From NCBI RefSeq assembly GCF_014385095.1, contig NZ_JACRTC010000005.1:158075-222074 (forward strand): 64,000 bases of DNA, read 5' to 3'. A program made the position numbers and the translations under genes. A model generated the notes under the pieces. The model was not told the DNA's origin. It made no database searches and saw only the letters and a list, made by a program, of their open reading frames with translations. The number at the start of each line of letters is the position of its first letter. Position 1 is the stretch's first letter. The DNA is from Zongyangia hominis (GTDB lineage: Bacteria > Bacillota > Clostridia > Oscillospirales > Ruminococcaceae). This document shows positions 26,214 to 36,075 of this stretch, in pieces.

Positions 26214-26219
26214 TATGAT
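26214..26219 (+). promoter_or_regulatory. -10 box of the ABC operon
   Basis: TATGAT lies 34 bp upstream of ATG 26253. There is no recognisable -35, consistent with activation through the phased GTCA repeats. Confidence 0.5.
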
Positions 26220-26252
26220 AGACTCATCATCCACCACAGGAGGAATTTTAGA

Positions 26253-26936
26253 ATGGAAATACTCAAGATTCAAAACCTATCCAAAATCTACGGCACGGGT
26301 GAAACCGCGGTGCGTGCATTGGACGATGTGTCTTTTTCAGTGGAAAAGGGGGAGTTTGTCGCCATCATTGGACCCTCGGGTTCGGGCAAATCCACCCTCC
26401 TGCACATCCTGGGCGGCGTGGACCGGCCCACCAGCGGCAAGGTCTATGTGGACGGCACCGACATCTATCAGATGAACGAGACGGGGCTGGCGGTGTTCCG
26501 CCGCCGTCAGATCGGCCTCATTTATCAGTTTTATAACCTCATTCCGGTGCTCAACGTGGAGGAGAACATCACCCTCCCCCTTCTTTTGGATGAGCGGAAG
26601 GTGGATAAGCAACATATGCACAGCCTCCTGCAATCCTTGGGTCTCCAGGGGCGGCTCAAGCACCTGCCCAACCAGCTTTCCGGCGGCCAGCAGCAGCGGG
26701 TGAGCATCGGCCGGGCGCTCATCAATAACCCCGCCATCATCCTGGCCGACGAGCCCACCGGCAACCTGGACAGTAAAAACAGCGCCGAGATCATCTCCTT
26801 GCTCAAGATGTTCAATAAGCGCTTCAACCAGACCCTGATGATCATCACCCACGATGAGCGCATCGCCCTGCAGGCCGACCGGATTATCTCCATCGAGGAT
26901 GGAAAAATCGCCAAGGACGAGGTGATTCGCAGATGA
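26253..26936 (+). CDS. ABC transporter ATP-binding protein (LolD/BceA type)
   Basis: From ATG 26253 (CAGGAGGA upstream) the product is 227 residues. It has Walker [17 protein letters not shown], signature [16 protein letters not shown], Walker [16 protein letters not shown] and the H-loop ITHDER. The family energises FtsX-type permeases for lipoprotein or antimicrobial-peptide handling. It overlaps the permease gene by 4 bp. Confidence 0.93.
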   Translation: MEILKIQNLSKIYGTGETAVRALDDVSFSVEKGEFVAIIGPSGSGKSTLLHILGGVDRPTSGKVYVDGTDIYQMNETGLAVFRRRQIGLIYQFYNLIPVLNVEENITLPLLLDERKVDKQHMHSLLQSLGLQGRLKHLPNQLSGGQQQRVSIGRALINNPAIILADEPTGNLDSKNSAEIISLLKMFNKRFNQTLMIITHDERIALQADRIISIEDGKIAKDEVIRR

Positions 26937-29605
26937 ATATCGTCAATAAGCTGACTTTGCGCAACCTGCGCCTCAACCGCAAGCGGACGCTGGTCACCAT
27001 CATCGGCGTCATCATTTCGGCGGCCATGATCACCGCCGTTTCCACCTTCGCCATCTCCTTCATGGACCTGATGCAGCGCTCGGTCATCGCCACCGACGGC
27101 GACTGGCATCTGCTGGTCCGGGACCTGCCTCAGGAGGAACTGGGGAAGATGGAGGAAAAGCTGGAGCCTAAGGACCAACTGCTTCTTTCCAAGGACGTCG
27201 GCTGGGCGGCTCTCACCCATTCCCCCGACCCACAGCACAAGCCCTATCTCATGGTCCGCAGCTACAACGCCCAGGGCTTTGAAAACTATAAAATTGAGCT
27301 GATCGAAGGGCGCATGCCCCAAAACGACAATGAAATTGTCATCACCGAGGACTTAAAAAGGGCAAGCCCTCTCTTCGGGGTGGGCAACACCCTCTCCGCC
27401 GATCTCGCCCGCCGGGTCATCCAATCGTCCCAGACCGACGAGAACGGAGACCCCATCGAATACGACGACCCGGGCATCTATGAGCCCTATTATCAAAACA
27501 GCGACCCAGGCGGCCAGAGGGAGCGTTTGGAGCCCATCGGCGTCCACAAAGACTACACCATCGTCGGCGTGGTCAAGGAGCCGGACTGGATTTATTCGAA
27601 TTCCGCGGCCTATCTGGCGTTCACCGATTTAAACCCCGATTCCCTGGCCGCCGGGGAGACGCTCAACGCGGCGGTGCGCTTTTCAAAGATCGATAGCTCC
27701 ATCTACGACAGAGGGATGGCCATCGGTAAGGCGGTGGATTTAGACGCCGAATTTCACAACGCACTGTTGGGCTACTACGGTGTCTTCGGCAACGACGGTA
27801 TCCAGGACAGCCTTTACACGGTGGCGGGCATCGTCATCGTCATCATCATGGTGGGCTCCATCTCCCTCATCTATAACGCCTTCGCAATCTCGGTGTCCGA
27901 GCGCTCCCGCCAGTTAGGGATGCTGGCAAGTGTGGGCGCCACCAAGAAGCAGAAGCGGGGTTCCGTCTTCTTCGAGGGCGCGGTTATCGGCGCCATCAGT
28001 ATCCCACTGGGCATTCTTTCGGGACTGGCGGGCATGGCGGTCACCTTCTTCTGCATCAATCCCATGCTCCAGAACCTCTTTAGCGGCAGCCAGAAACTGC
28101 TGGTGCGGGTCTCTTGGGCGTCCATCCTGGCGGCGGTCCTCTTCTCGGTGATCACCATCTTCATTTCCACCTGGATTCCCGCGCGCCGGGCCTCCAAAAT
28201 CACCCCGGTGGAGGCCATCCGCCAGACCTACGATATCGACGTGAGGGGGAAGGATGTCAAAACCTCCAAGGTGACCCGGAAAATCTTTGGCTTTGAGGCG
28301 GAACTGGGACTGAAAAACCTCAAGCGCAACCGCCGCCGCTACAAGGCCACCATCTTTTCCCTTATCATCAGCGTGGTGCTGTTTTTGACGGTGGCCACCT
28401 TTACCGGCATCCTGCAAAAGGTCTACTCCTTCACCCAGGACGGCCCTAACTACGATATGCAGGTCTCCTGCTACTACGGGGACAAGAGCGACGTGTCCGT
28501 GTTTTTAGACCAGCTTTCCAAACAGGAGAAGATTGCTTCCTACTCCCAGTCGGATCTCCAGGACTATGTGACTTATCTGGATGAAAAACAGGCGGCCCCT
28601 TATGTCAAAAACACCATGGAAGCGGAGGATGACGGGAGCTACGCCTATGATGTCCACATGATTTCCTTGGACGACGCGAGCCTGGCCGCCTACGCCAAGG
28701 ACTGCGGCGTCCCCCTGGAGGAACTGACCGATCCCAACCATCCCGCAGCCATCGTGGTGGGGACGATTCAGTACACCGATCAGGAGCAGGGGAAAAAGGT
28801 GGAGGAACGCATCCTGGTGGCAAACCCCGGGGAAACGCTGGGACTCAGCTTTGATGTGGCCGATTACAGCCAGATGACGGGGGAAGAATCCGTCGAGCCC
28901 CAGATGCAGCAGATTGGGGAAATCACCATCGCGGGACTGACCAATCAGCTGCCCATCGGCGCTTACAATACCGGCCGGACCACCTATTTGCAGGTCATCG
29001 TGTCCGAGTCTGTCTTCGACGCCGTCCGGGATATGGTGCCCGAACCGGTTCGGCCGGACCGGGTGACTATCGCCTTCATGAATAGCTCCGACCCCATGGG
29101 CCTCCAGGAGGACGTGGAGGAGCTTTCGGAGAAGACGAGTACGGCCGCCAATATCACAAACCTCTTTGAGCGGCGCCAGCAGGGCGAGAACCTCCAGCTC
29201 ATCATCTCGGTGTTTGCCTACGGTTTCGTGGTGCTCATCGTGGCCATCTGCGTGGCCAACATCTTTAACACCATTTCCACCAGCATTTCCCTGCGCCGCC
29301 GGGAGTTCGCCATGCTCCAATCGGTGGGCATGACGCCCAAGGGCTTTAACAGGATGATCCGCTTTGAGAGCATCTTCTACGGCCTCAAAGCCCTCCTCTA
29401 TGGCCTGCCCATCAGCGGTGCGGCCATCCTCGCCATGAACGCCGCTTTGACCAGCGGCTTCCGCCTGGATTTGATCATCCCCTGGTCGAGCGTCCTCATC
29501 GTTGTGGTGGGCGTCTTCCTGGTGGTGGGTATGACCATGCTCTATTCGGGGCGCAAGGTCAAAAAGGAAAACATCATCGACTCTCTCAAAATGGAAAATA
29601 TCTAA
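26933..29605 (+). CDS. FtsX-family ABC permease
   Basis: This 890-residue membrane protein has two FtsX units. The first has helices near residues 20-40, 295-325, 345-385 and 400-425; the second starts at about 480, carries a large extracytoplasmic domain (about 505-760) and ends with three helices (about 765-880). The repeated motif is [21 protein letters not shown], mirrored in the first unit by [20 protein letters not shown]. With its ATPase and the two-component system it probably forms a peptide-antibiotic or envelope-stress module. The substrate is not visible. Confidence 0.88.
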   Translation: MNIVNKLTLRNLRLNRKRTLVTIIGVIISAAMITAVSTFAISFMDLMQRSVIATDGDWHLLVRDLPQEELGKMEEKLEPKDQLLLSKDVGWAALTHSPDPQHKPYLMVRSYNAQGFENYKIELIEGRMPQNDNEIVITEDLKRASPLFGVGNTLSADLARRVIQSSQTDENGDPIEYDDPGIYEPYYQNSDPGGQRERLEPIGVHKDYTIVGVVKEPDWIYSNSAAYLAFTDLNPDSLAAGETLNAAVRFSKIDSSIYDRGMAIGKAVDLDAEFHNALLGYYGVFGNDGIQDSLYTVAGIVIVIIMVGSISLIYNAFAISVSERSRQLGMLASVGATKKQKRGSVFFEGAVIGAISIPLGILSGLAGMAVTFFCINPMLQNLFSGSQKLLVRVSWASILAAVLFSVITIFISTWIPARRASKITPVEAIRQTYDIDVRGKDVKTSKVTRKIFGFEAELGLKNLKRNRRRYKATIFSLIISVVLFLTVATFTGILQKVYSFTQDGPNYDMQVSCYYGDKSDVSVFLDQLSKQEKIASYSQSDLQDYVTYLDEKQAAPYVKNTMEAEDDGSYAYDVHMISLDDASLAAYAKDCGVPLEELTDPNHPAAIVVGTIQYTDQEQGKKVEERILVANPGETLGLSFDVADYSQMTGEESVEPQMQQIGEITIAGLTNQLPIGAYNTGRTTYLQVIVSESVFDAVRDMVPEPVRPDRVTIAFMNSSDPMGLQEDVEELSEKTSTAANITNLFERRQQGENLQLIISVFAYGFVVLIVAICVANIFNTISTSISLRRREFAMLQSVGMTPKGFNRMIRFESIFYGLKALLYGLPISGAAILAMNAALTSGFRLDLIIPWSSVLIVVVGVFLVVGMTMLYSGRKVKKENIIDSLKMENI

Positions 29606-29612
29606 GACAAAA

Positions 29613-29646
29613 GAAGGGCGGAGCCAGGGGCTCCGCCCTTCTTTTT
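29613..29646 (+). terminator. Terminator after the ABC permease
   Basis: GAAGGGCGGAGCC pairs with GGCTCCGCCCTTC and is followed by a run of six T. Confidence 0.85.
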
Positions 29647-29796
29647 TGATGCGCGGAAAAAGGAGGTTTCCCCGTGGTAACTCACTTGTCTTCGGGACAG
29701 AATAAGTGTATGATGATGATAATCAAAGGGGAGGAAGACCCCGCGAAAAAGCGCCCGGCAGGGCGCTACAAGACAAAGAAACCGGGAGGGGATACG

Positions 29797-30339
29797 ATGA
29801 AAAAAGCGCTGATTGTGGTGGACTATCAAAACGACTTTGTCACAGGGAGCCTGGGCTTTTCGGGCGCCGAAAAGTTGGAAGGGCCCATCTGTGAAAAGAT
29901 AGAGCAGTACCGGGGAGAGGGCGGGGACGTAATCTTCACCTTTGACACCCACGGGGAGGATTACAGCGTCACCCAGGAGGGGAGGAAGCTGCCGGTGCCC
30001 CACTGTCTTAAAGGAAGCGACGGCTGGGAGCTTTTTGGAAGGGTGGCCGCGTGCCGGGAGGCGGGGGACCGCTCCTTTGATAAGGCGACTTTCGGCTCCC
30101 TCGAACTGGCGGAATATGTCAGGGGAAAAGGCTACGACCGGATCGAGCTGTGCGGGCTTGTCTCCAACATCTGCGTCCTCTCCAACGCCGTCCTGTGCAA
30201 GGCCGCGCTGCCCGAGGCGGACATTGTGGTGGACGCCCGCTGCACGGCTTCCGGGAATGGGGAGCTCCATCAAAAGACCCTGGATGTGCTGGAAGGCGTC
30301 CAGGTCACCGTCCTGGGGCGGCAGGAGGAAACAAAATGA
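29797..30339 (+). CDS. pncA: Nicotinamidase/isochorismatase-family hydrolase
   Basis: This 180-residue enzyme likely converts nicotinamide to nicotinate for NAD salvage. The triad is visible: Asp in LIVVDYQNDFV, Lys in FDKATFGS and Cys in LCGLVSNICVLSNAV. ATG 29797 follows CGGGAGGGG; earlier in-frame Met codons lack such a site. Its stop overlaps the start of nicotinate phosphoribosyltransferase (ATGA), which supports the nicotinamidase assignment over a general isochorismatase. Confidence 0.9.
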   Translation: MKKALIVVDYQNDFVTGSLGFSGAEKLEGPICEKIEQYRGEGGDVIFTFDTHGEDYSVTQEGRKLPVPHCLKGSDGWELFGRVAACREAGDRSFDKATFGSLELAEYVRGKGYDRIELCGLVSNICVLSNAVLCKAALPEADIVVDARCTASGNGELHQKTLDVLEGVQVTVLGRQEETK

Positions 30340-31778
30340 ACAGGGAACAAAACTACACGCTGCTTTGCGACTTCTATGAGCTGACCATGGGAAACGGCTA
30401 CCTGCTTTCGGGGATGGGGGACCGGGTGAGCTACTTTGACGTCTTTTTCCGCACGGTTCCCGACGGGGGCGGCTTTGCCATCGCCGCCGGGCTCGCCCAG
30501 GTCATCGACTACATCGAGCACCTTCATTTCGACGAGGAGGACATCGCGTTTCTCCGCTCCAAGGGCGTCTTTTCCGAGGAATTTCTCGACTATCTGCGCA
30601 CGTTCCATTTTACCGGCGACATCTACGCCGTGCCCGAGGGGACGCCCATCTTCCCCCGGGAGCCGATTTTGACGGTGCGGGCCCCGGCCATCGAGGCCCA
30701 GTTTGTGGAGACCTTCCTTTTACTCAGCCTCAACCACCAGTCCCTGATTGCCACCAAGGCCAACCGGATTGTCCGGGCCGCCCAGGGACGGGCGGTCAGC
30801 GAGTTCGGCTCCCGCCGGGCCCAGGGGGCCGATGGCGCGGTGGAGGGCGCTCGGGCCGCCTATATCGCCGGGTGCGCGGGGAGCGCGTGCACCCTCTCCG
30901 ACCAAAGGTACGGCGTGCCCGCCGGGGGCACCATGGCCCACTCCTGGGTCCAGATGTTCGACGACGAGTACACGGCCTTTCGGACCTACTGCGAAATTTA
31001 TCCCCACAGCGCCACGCTGCTGGTGGACACCTACAACGTCCTCTCCTCGGGGGTTCCCAACGCCATCCGCGCCTTTAAGGAGGTGCTCTTACCCCAGGGC
31101 ATCACCCAGTGCGCCATCCGCATCGACTCGGGGGATATCACCTATCTGAGCAAAAAGGCGCGCAGGATGCTCGACGACGCGGGGCTCACCGACTGCAAGA
31201 TTGTGGCCTCCAACTCCTTAGACGAGACCATCATCCGGGACATCCTCCTCCAAGGGGCCAGGGTGGACTCCTTCGGCGTGGGGGAGCGCCTCATCACCTC
31301 CAAGAGCGATCCGGTCTTCGGCGGTGTCTACAAGCTCTCCGCCGTGGAGGATCGGGACGGGAACATCATTCCCAAGATCAAGATCAGCGAAAATGCGGCC
31401 AAGATCACCAACCCCCACTTCAAAAAGGTGTACCGTCTCTTTGACCGGGAGACGGGGAAGGCCGAGGCCGACCTCATCTGTGTCCACGACGAAACGGTGG
31501 ATGACACAAAACCTTTGACCATCTTTGACCCGGACTATACCTGGAAGAAAAAGACCCTGCATAACTTCACGGCCAAGGAGCTGCTGGTCCCCATCTTCCA
31601 AGGGGGCAGACGGGTCTATGACTGCCCGCCCGTGGAGGAAATCCGGGCCTACTGCGCCGAACAGGTGGAGCGGCTCTGGGACGAGGTCAAGCGGTTTGAA
31701 AATCCTCACAACTACTATGTGGATCTCTCCCAAAAGCTGTGGGACATCAAGCACGACCTTTTGCAGCAAAAGGGTTAA
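30336..31778 (+). CDS. pncB: Nicotinate phosphoribosyltransferase
   Basis: This 480-residue enzyme makes nicotinate mononucleotide from nicotinate and PRPP. DFYELTMGNGYLL, EFGSRRAQGADGAV, GGTMAHSWVQMF and IRIDSGDITYLSKKAR are the family hallmarks. It is translationally coupled to pncA by the ATGA overlap, giving a two-step Preiss-Handler salvage unit. Confidence 0.94.
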   Translation: MNREQNYTLLCDFYELTMGNGYLLSGMGDRVSYFDVFFRTVPDGGGFAIAAGLAQVIDYIEHLHFDEEDIAFLRSKGVFSEEFLDYLRTFHFTGDIYAVPEGTPIFPREPILTVRAPAIEAQFVETFLLLSLNHQSLIATKANRIVRAAQGRAVSEFGSRRAQGADGAVEGARAAYIAGCAGSACTLSDQRYGVPAGGTMAHSWVQMFDDEYTAFRTYCEIYPHSATLLVDTYNVLSSGVPNAIRAFKEVLLPQGITQCAIRIDSGDITYLSKKARRMLDDAGLTDCKIVASNSLDETIIRDILLQGARVDSFGVGERLITSKSDPVFGGVYKLSAVEDRDGNIIPKIKISENAAKITNPHFKKVYRLFDRETGKAEADLICVHDETVDDTKPLTIFDPDYTWKKKTLHNFTAKELLVPIFQGGRRVYDCPPVEEIRAYCAEQVERLWDEVKRFENPHNYYVDLSQKLWDIKHDLLQQKG

Positions 31779-31898
31779 CTTTTATCACATTGTACAAAAA
31801 TCGGGAGGCATCTTCTCTTTCCCTTTTTTCGCCGGGCGTTGAGCCGGGAGGAAAACTGTGCTAAAGTGGTAGGTAAGAAAAAAGGGGAGGTTCATCCT

Positions 31899-32555
31899 AT
31901 GAAAGATATCCTTTGTTACGGCGATTCCAACACCTGGGGCTACCGTCCCATGGACAAGCAGCGCTATGACGTTCATACACGCTGGCCGGGCGTGCTGCGG
32001 GACCTGCTGGGGGCCGAATACCACGTGGTGGAGGAAGGCAACAACGGCCGCACCCCGGTGTGGGAAGACCCGGTCATGGAGGGCAAGGACGGCCTTGCCT
32101 ATCTGGACCCTTGTTTGGCGAGCCACTACCCGCTGGACCTGGTGATTTTGATGCTGGGCACCAACGCGGCCAAGGGGCGTTTTAGCTGTAACGCCTGGGA
32201 CATCGCCAAGGGCATGGAAACCCTGATCAAGCACGTCAAGAAGGCGGAGTGCGGGCCGGACGGCGGCATCCCCCAAATCTTGCTCATCGCGCCGCCCCTC
32301 GTGGGTTTTGTCCCGCCCGATCATCCGGGCACCCATGCGGGATTGGAGTTTGGCATGGAAGCGGTGGAGAAGAGTAAGCTCTTCGCCCCCTACTACCGGG
32401 AAATCGCCGAAGCAAACGGCGTCCATTTCCTGGACGCGGCCCTCTACTGCGAGCCGTCCAAGGAGGATGGGCTGCATCTCTACGCCGACAGCCACCGCCG
32501 TTTGGGAGAAGCTGTTTATAAAAAGGTGCTGGAAATCTTCGGGGAGAAGAAATAA
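31899..32555 (+). CDS. SGNH/GDSL hydrolase
   Basis: This 218-residue cytoplasmic hydrolase starts MKDILCYGDSNTWGYRPM. The nucleophile Ser lies in GDSNTWG, Asn in MLGTNAAKG, and the Asp/His pair in DGLHLYADSHRRLG. The layout matches aryl- and acetyl-esterases such as carbohydrate esterases. ATG 31899 follows GGGGAGG. No signal peptide is seen. The substrate is unknown; it lies downstream of the NAD salvage pair with a gap of 120 bp. Confidence 0.88.
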   Translation: MKDILCYGDSNTWGYRPMDKQRYDVHTRWPGVLRDLLGAEYHVVEEGNNGRTPVWEDPVMEGKDGLAYLDPCLASHYPLDLVILMLGTNAAKGRFSCNAWDIAKGMETLIKHVKKAECGPDGGIPQILLIAPPLVGFVPPDHPGTHAGLEFGMEAVEKSKLFAPYYREIAEANGVHFLDAALYCEPSKEDGLHLYADSHRRLGEAVYKKVLEIFGEKK

Positions 32556-32559
32556 AGAG

Positions 32560-32931
32560 GTGGTACTGGACGCGACGCCGCTGGCCGCTCTCGAACCGTT
32601 ATTTTTCTTTCTCGGGCTTGTCGTGATTGAAATATTTTTATCCAAAAGGAAAAGCTGGCGCATTGGGCTTGTGCTGCCCATGGGATACCTGCTTTTGGCC
32701 GTCCTGTTTTCTCCATTTGTATGGTGGGATTTTAAAGAGATGCTGCCAGAGGCACTGCTGCTTCACCCCTTGTGGCTCTATTTATACCGCTATATGGCGG
32801 TGGGGCTTCTCCTGTGTGTGCTGACCCTGCCGTCGCGGGTCATGTTTGCCGTATATTTTCGCGGCCGGGCTATTCTCCAAAAAAGGGAGAAACTGTACGA
32901 AGAGACAGATCAGGAGCCGCCAGGTCCATAA
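32560..32931 (+). CDS. Small membrane protein of unknown function
   Basis: From GTG 32560 the frame gives 123 residues with three hydrophobic segments (about 8-25, 36-53 and 78-100), a basic loop SKRKSWR and a charged C-terminus KREKLYEETDQEPP. It starts 4 bp after the SGNH gene and is followed by a terminator, which supports a real gene. I recognise no family. Confidence 0.6.
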   Translation: MVLDATPLAALEPLFFFLGLVVIEIFLSKRKSWRIGLVLPMGYLLLAVLFSPFVWWDFKEMLPEALLLHPLWLYLYRYMAVGLLLCVLTLPSRVMFAVYFRGRAILQKREKLYEETDQEPPGP

Positions 32932-32936
32932 CAAAA

Positions 32937-32967
32937 AAAGAGCCGCTCACTACGAGCGGCTCTTTTG
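32937..32967. terminator. Terminator between convergent gene sets
   Basis: AAAAGAGCCGCTC pairs with GAGCGGCTCTTTT, with A and T tracts on either side. It can serve the plus-strand membrane protein and the minus-strand kinase cluster. Confidence 0.85.
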
Positions 32968-32985
32968 CTGTTTTTGTTAGGCATG

Positions 32986-33951
32986 TTATTCGAGCGGCAG
33001 CTTCTGGGTGGGATGGTCCTTGAGGAAGGCCACCGTCTCTTCCAGCGAGCGCACGCCCGAGTAGGTGCCGGCGCCTTGGATGCAGTAGGCGGAAACGGCG
33101 CTGCCAAGTTTGGCGGCCTCTTCCAGGTCCTTGCCCATGGCAAGACCCGTCAGGGTGCCGGTGCAGAAGGCGTCGCCCGCGCCTACGGTGTCTAAGACTT
33201 CCACGTTTTCACAGGGGGTGATGATGTAGGGCTCCTCGCCGTATTTGGCGATGACCACGCCCCGCTTGCCCCACTTGATGACGATGTCTTTCGAGCCCTT
33301 CTCCCGGAAGACGCGCAGCATTTCCCGGATGTCCTCGGTGCCGGTCATGTAGCGGCACTCGTCGTAGCTGGGCATGAACAGGTCGATATAGGGCAGGGCC
33401 TTTTCAATCTTCTCCATCCATTTGCCCTGCAAATCCCACATGACGTCCAGGACGGTGAACTTGCCCTTTTCCTGGCACGCTTTGAGGAATTCATTGCACT
33501 CGTAGTCGAATTTGCCCAGCATCATGTGGCCGGTGACAAAGACGATGTCGCTTTCGTCGATCATCTGGGCCGGGATGTCCGCGCTGCGGAAGGCGTAGGC
33601 GGAGCTCGGGCAGAGGACGGCGTAGCGGTCGTTGACCTGGGTGTTGATGTAGACGATGGAAACGGTGGTGTCCACCGACGGGTCCATGGCGGCGTACTGG
33701 GTGTCCACGCCGTGATTTTTTAGCTCCTGGATGACAAAATGCCCCAGCGGGTCGTCCCCCAGATGACAGCAAAGGGAGATGTCCTTTCCCACGCCCAGGC
33801 GGCAGAAGTCGATGGAGCTGTTGGCGGCGTTGCCGCCCACGAACTGCTTGATGGAATCGGTGGGGAAGATGGACCCCATCTCGGGATAATCGTTGACGGG
33901 GGAAGCCACAATATCGACACAGGCAAGACCGATGACGGCAATTTTTTTCAT
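32986..33951 (-). CDS. PfkB-family carbohydrate kinase (cluster copy 4 in transcript order)
   Basis: This 321-residue kinase starts MKKIAVIGLACVDIVASPVN. The sugar-binding GGNAANSSIDF and the catalytic DTVGAGDAFCTGTL (GAGD with the base Asp) are intact. The ribokinase/PfkB fold phosphorylates sugars or nucleosides; the exact substrate cannot be read from the sequence. It is separated from copy 3 by 148 bp, a larger gap than the others. ATG 33951 has a GAAGG ribosome site. Confidence 0.85.
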   Translation of the reverse strand: MKKIAVIGLACVDIVASPVNDYPEMGSIFPTDSIKQFVGGNAANSSIDFCRLGVGKDISLCCHLGDDPLGHFVIQELKNHGVDTQYAAMDPSVDTTVSIVYINTQVNDRYAVLCPSSAYAFRSADIPAQMIDESDIVFVTGHMMLGKFDYECNEFLKACQEKGKFTVLDVMWDLQGKWMEKIEKALPYIDLFMPSYDECRYMTGTEDIREMLRVFREKGSKDIVIKWGKRGVVIAKYGEEPYIITPCENVEVLDTVGAGDAFCTGTLTGLAMGKDLEEAAKLGSAVSAYCIQGAGTYSGVRSLEETVAFLKDHPTQKLPLE

Positions 33952-34099
33952 GGGGAAGAACCTTCTTTCTATCAGATTGTGCCGCACGCAGAGCGCGACG
34001 CGGCCTTCCTTTTTACACGCGGGCATTTTCCAGCGCACACAGCCGCAGCCGGCGCAAGGCCGTGAGACGGCCGGACGCCGTCTTTTTCAGACCAGGCGC

Positions 34100-35047
34100 T
34101 TATTTTACCTTTTTCATGGCGTCCAGGATTTCCTCCATGGGCCGGATGCCGTTGTAGGTGCCCTGGGCCCGAATGCAGTAGGAGGCCACCGCCTGGCCGA
34201 AGGCCACGGCGTCATGGAGGTTCATGCCGGTGGCGAGACCCGCCAGGGTCCCCGCGCAGGAGGAGTCGCCCGCGCCGATGACGTCCACGATGTCCTCGGG
34301 GTCACAGGGGAAGATGGGCACATAGTAGGGGCCATCGTCCCCCTCTTTGACAATGGCGCCCTGTTTGCCCAGTTTGACCACCACGTTTTTGGGCCCCAGC
34401 GCGTGGAGCTTTTCCACCATCTTTTCGGGCTCGGTCTCCCCGATGATCTGGACCACCTCGTCGTAGCTGGGCATAAAGAGGTCCAAGTAGGGCAAAGCGT
34501 CGGCCACCTTGGGCATCCAGACGCCCTCAAAGTCCCACATGACGTCCATGGCCACAAATTTGCCCAGGTCGTGGGCCTTTTTGACAAATTCGCCGCAGTG
34601 TTTACCGTCGAATTTTTTGAGCTGGCACATGCCCGCCATAAAGATGATGTCGCTCTCAGCGAGAATCTCGTCGGAGATGTCTTCGGTGTCAAAGTTGTCG
34701 TTGGATTCGGAGGTGGTCAGGCACCGGCGCTCCTTTTCCACCGGGTCGAGACAGACGATGGTGACGGCGCTGTCCACTTGTGGGTCCAGGGTGACGCTTT
34801 GGGTGTTGACGCCGTGCTTTGTGAGCTCGCCCATGACAAACTGGCCGAAGATGTCGTCCCCCAGCCGGCAGGAGAGACGGGCGGGAAGGCCCAATTTAGC
34901 CAGGTCCAGCGCCGCGTTGGCCGCGCATCCACCGACGAACATCCGGATTTTATCCACGTGGTAGACGGTGTTGAGGGGCGGCAATCCGGTAACCGGGGTG
35001 GTGATGACGTCGATGGCAGTCATGCCGACACAAGCAATTTTTTTCAT
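34100..35047 (-). CDS. PfkB-family carbohydrate kinase (copy 3)
   Basis: This 315-residue paralogue starts MKKIACVGMTAIDVITTPV. It has GGCAANAALDLAKLG and DVIGAGDSSCAGTLAG: the catalytic GAGD is kept, but the flanking residues differ from the DTTGAGDAF of copy 2, so the substrate may differ. The spacing to copy 2 is 34 bp, consistent with one operon. Confidence 0.85.
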   Translation of the reverse strand: MKKIACVGMTAIDVITTPVTGLPPLNTVYHVDKIRMFVGGCAANAALDLAKLGLPARLSCRLGDDIFGQFVMGELTKHGVNTQSVTLDPQVDSAVTIVCLDPVEKERRCLTTSESNDNFDTEDISDEILAESDIIFMAGMCQLKKFDGKHCGEFVKKAHDLGKFVAMDVMWDFEGVWMPKVADALPYLDLFMPSYDEVVQIIGETEPEKMVEKLHALGPKNVVVKLGKQGAIVKEGDDGPYYVPIFPCDPEDIVDVIGAGDSSCAGTLAGLATGMNLHDAVAFGQAVASYCIRAQGTYNGIRPMEEILDAMKKVK

Positions 35048-35081
35048 TCGATTCGACTCCTTTTCAGTGTTGCTGTAGGGG

Positions 35082-36050
35082 TTAATCCATATAGGCGCTG
35101 TACGGGCGCATGTCTCCGGAATTCATGGCGTAAAACACCTGTTCCAGGGACTGTACGCCGGCGTAGGTGCCGTAATCCTGGATACAGAAGGCGGAAACCG
35201 CCTGTCCCAGGCTGGTGGCGTCGGAAAGCTTCATGCCCTTGGCAAGCCCCGTCAGGGTTCCCGCGCAGAAGGCGTCTCCGGCCCCGGTGGTGTCGATGAT
35301 ATTCGGGACATCCCAGGCGGGCATGCGGTAGGGCTCCTCGTCCCCTTCCATGACGATGATGCCGTGGCGGCCCAGCTTGATGATGACGTTTTGCGGGCCA
35401 AGGGTGCGCAGCATCTTGATCATCTCATAGGGATCAGTTTTGTGGATCATCTTTTCCACCTCGTCAAAGCTTGGCATAAACAGATCCACATAGGGGAGGG
35501 ATTCCTGGATCTTGGGAAGCCACACATCGTCGAGATCCCAGAGCACGTCCATGGCCACGAATTTGCCCAGGTCGTGGACACGCTTGGCAAACTGGGCCAG
35601 TTGATCGCCGTCAAAGGCTTTGAGCTGGCAGACGCCGGTGAGGAAGATGATGTCCGAGGCGGCGATCAGTTCGTCGGAGATGTCCTCTGTGGTAAAAAAG
35701 TCGTTGGACTGGGTGGAGAGCAGGCACCGCCGGTTTTTTTCCACCGGGTCCAGACAGACGATGGAGGTGGAAGTTTCCGCGTTCTCGTCGATGGTGACGC
35801 TCTGGGTGTTGACGCCGTAGCGGTCGAACTCACTGTGGACAAAACGGCCGAGGCTGTCCCCGCCAATGCGGCAGGAAAGCCGCACAGGGACGCCCAACTT
35901 GGCCAAATCCAGCGCGGAGTTGGCCGCGTTGCCGCCGACATACATTTTGGTGGTTTCCACCCGTTTGCACTGGCCGATGGGGGGCAGCGCAGGGGCGGGA
36001 CTGGTGATGATATCCACGGCCACCATGCCGATACAGGCGATCTTTTTCAT
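35082..36050 (-). CDS. PfkB-family carbohydrate kinase (copy 2)
   Basis: This 322-residue paralogue starts MKKIACIGMVAVDIITSPA. It has GGNAANSALDLAKLG and DTTGAGDAFCAGTLTG. It shares long identical stretches with copy 3 (for example AKLG, DDIFG/GGDSLG and FVAMDVLWD/FVAMDVMWD), pointing to tandem duplication. The gap to copy 1 is 25 bp. Confidence 0.87.
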   Translation of the reverse strand: MKKIACIGMVAVDIITSPAPALPPIGQCKRVETTKMYVGGNAANSALDLAKLGVPVRLSCRIGGDSLGRFVHSEFDRYGVNTQSVTIDENAETSTSIVCLDPVEKNRRCLLSTQSNDFFTTEDISDELIAASDIIFLTGVCQLKAFDGDQLAQFAKRVHDLGKFVAMDVLWDLDDVWLPKIQESLPYVDLFMPSFDEVEKMIHKTDPYEMIKMLRTLGPQNVIIKLGRHGIIVMEGDEEPYRMPAWDVPNIIDTTGAGDAFCAGTLTGLAKGMKLSDATSLGQAVSAFCIQDYGTYAGVQSLEQVFYAMNSGDMRPYSAYMD

Positions 36051-36075
36051 AGGACAAAGCCTCCTCGCAAGCGAT

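Noticed and set aside
33893..35299. Long plus-strand open frame of 468 codons opposite the PfkB kinases
   Set aside because: It is antisense to clear kinase genes in GC-rich DNA, has no ribosome site, and its protein is His/Gly/Val-rich shadow sequence.
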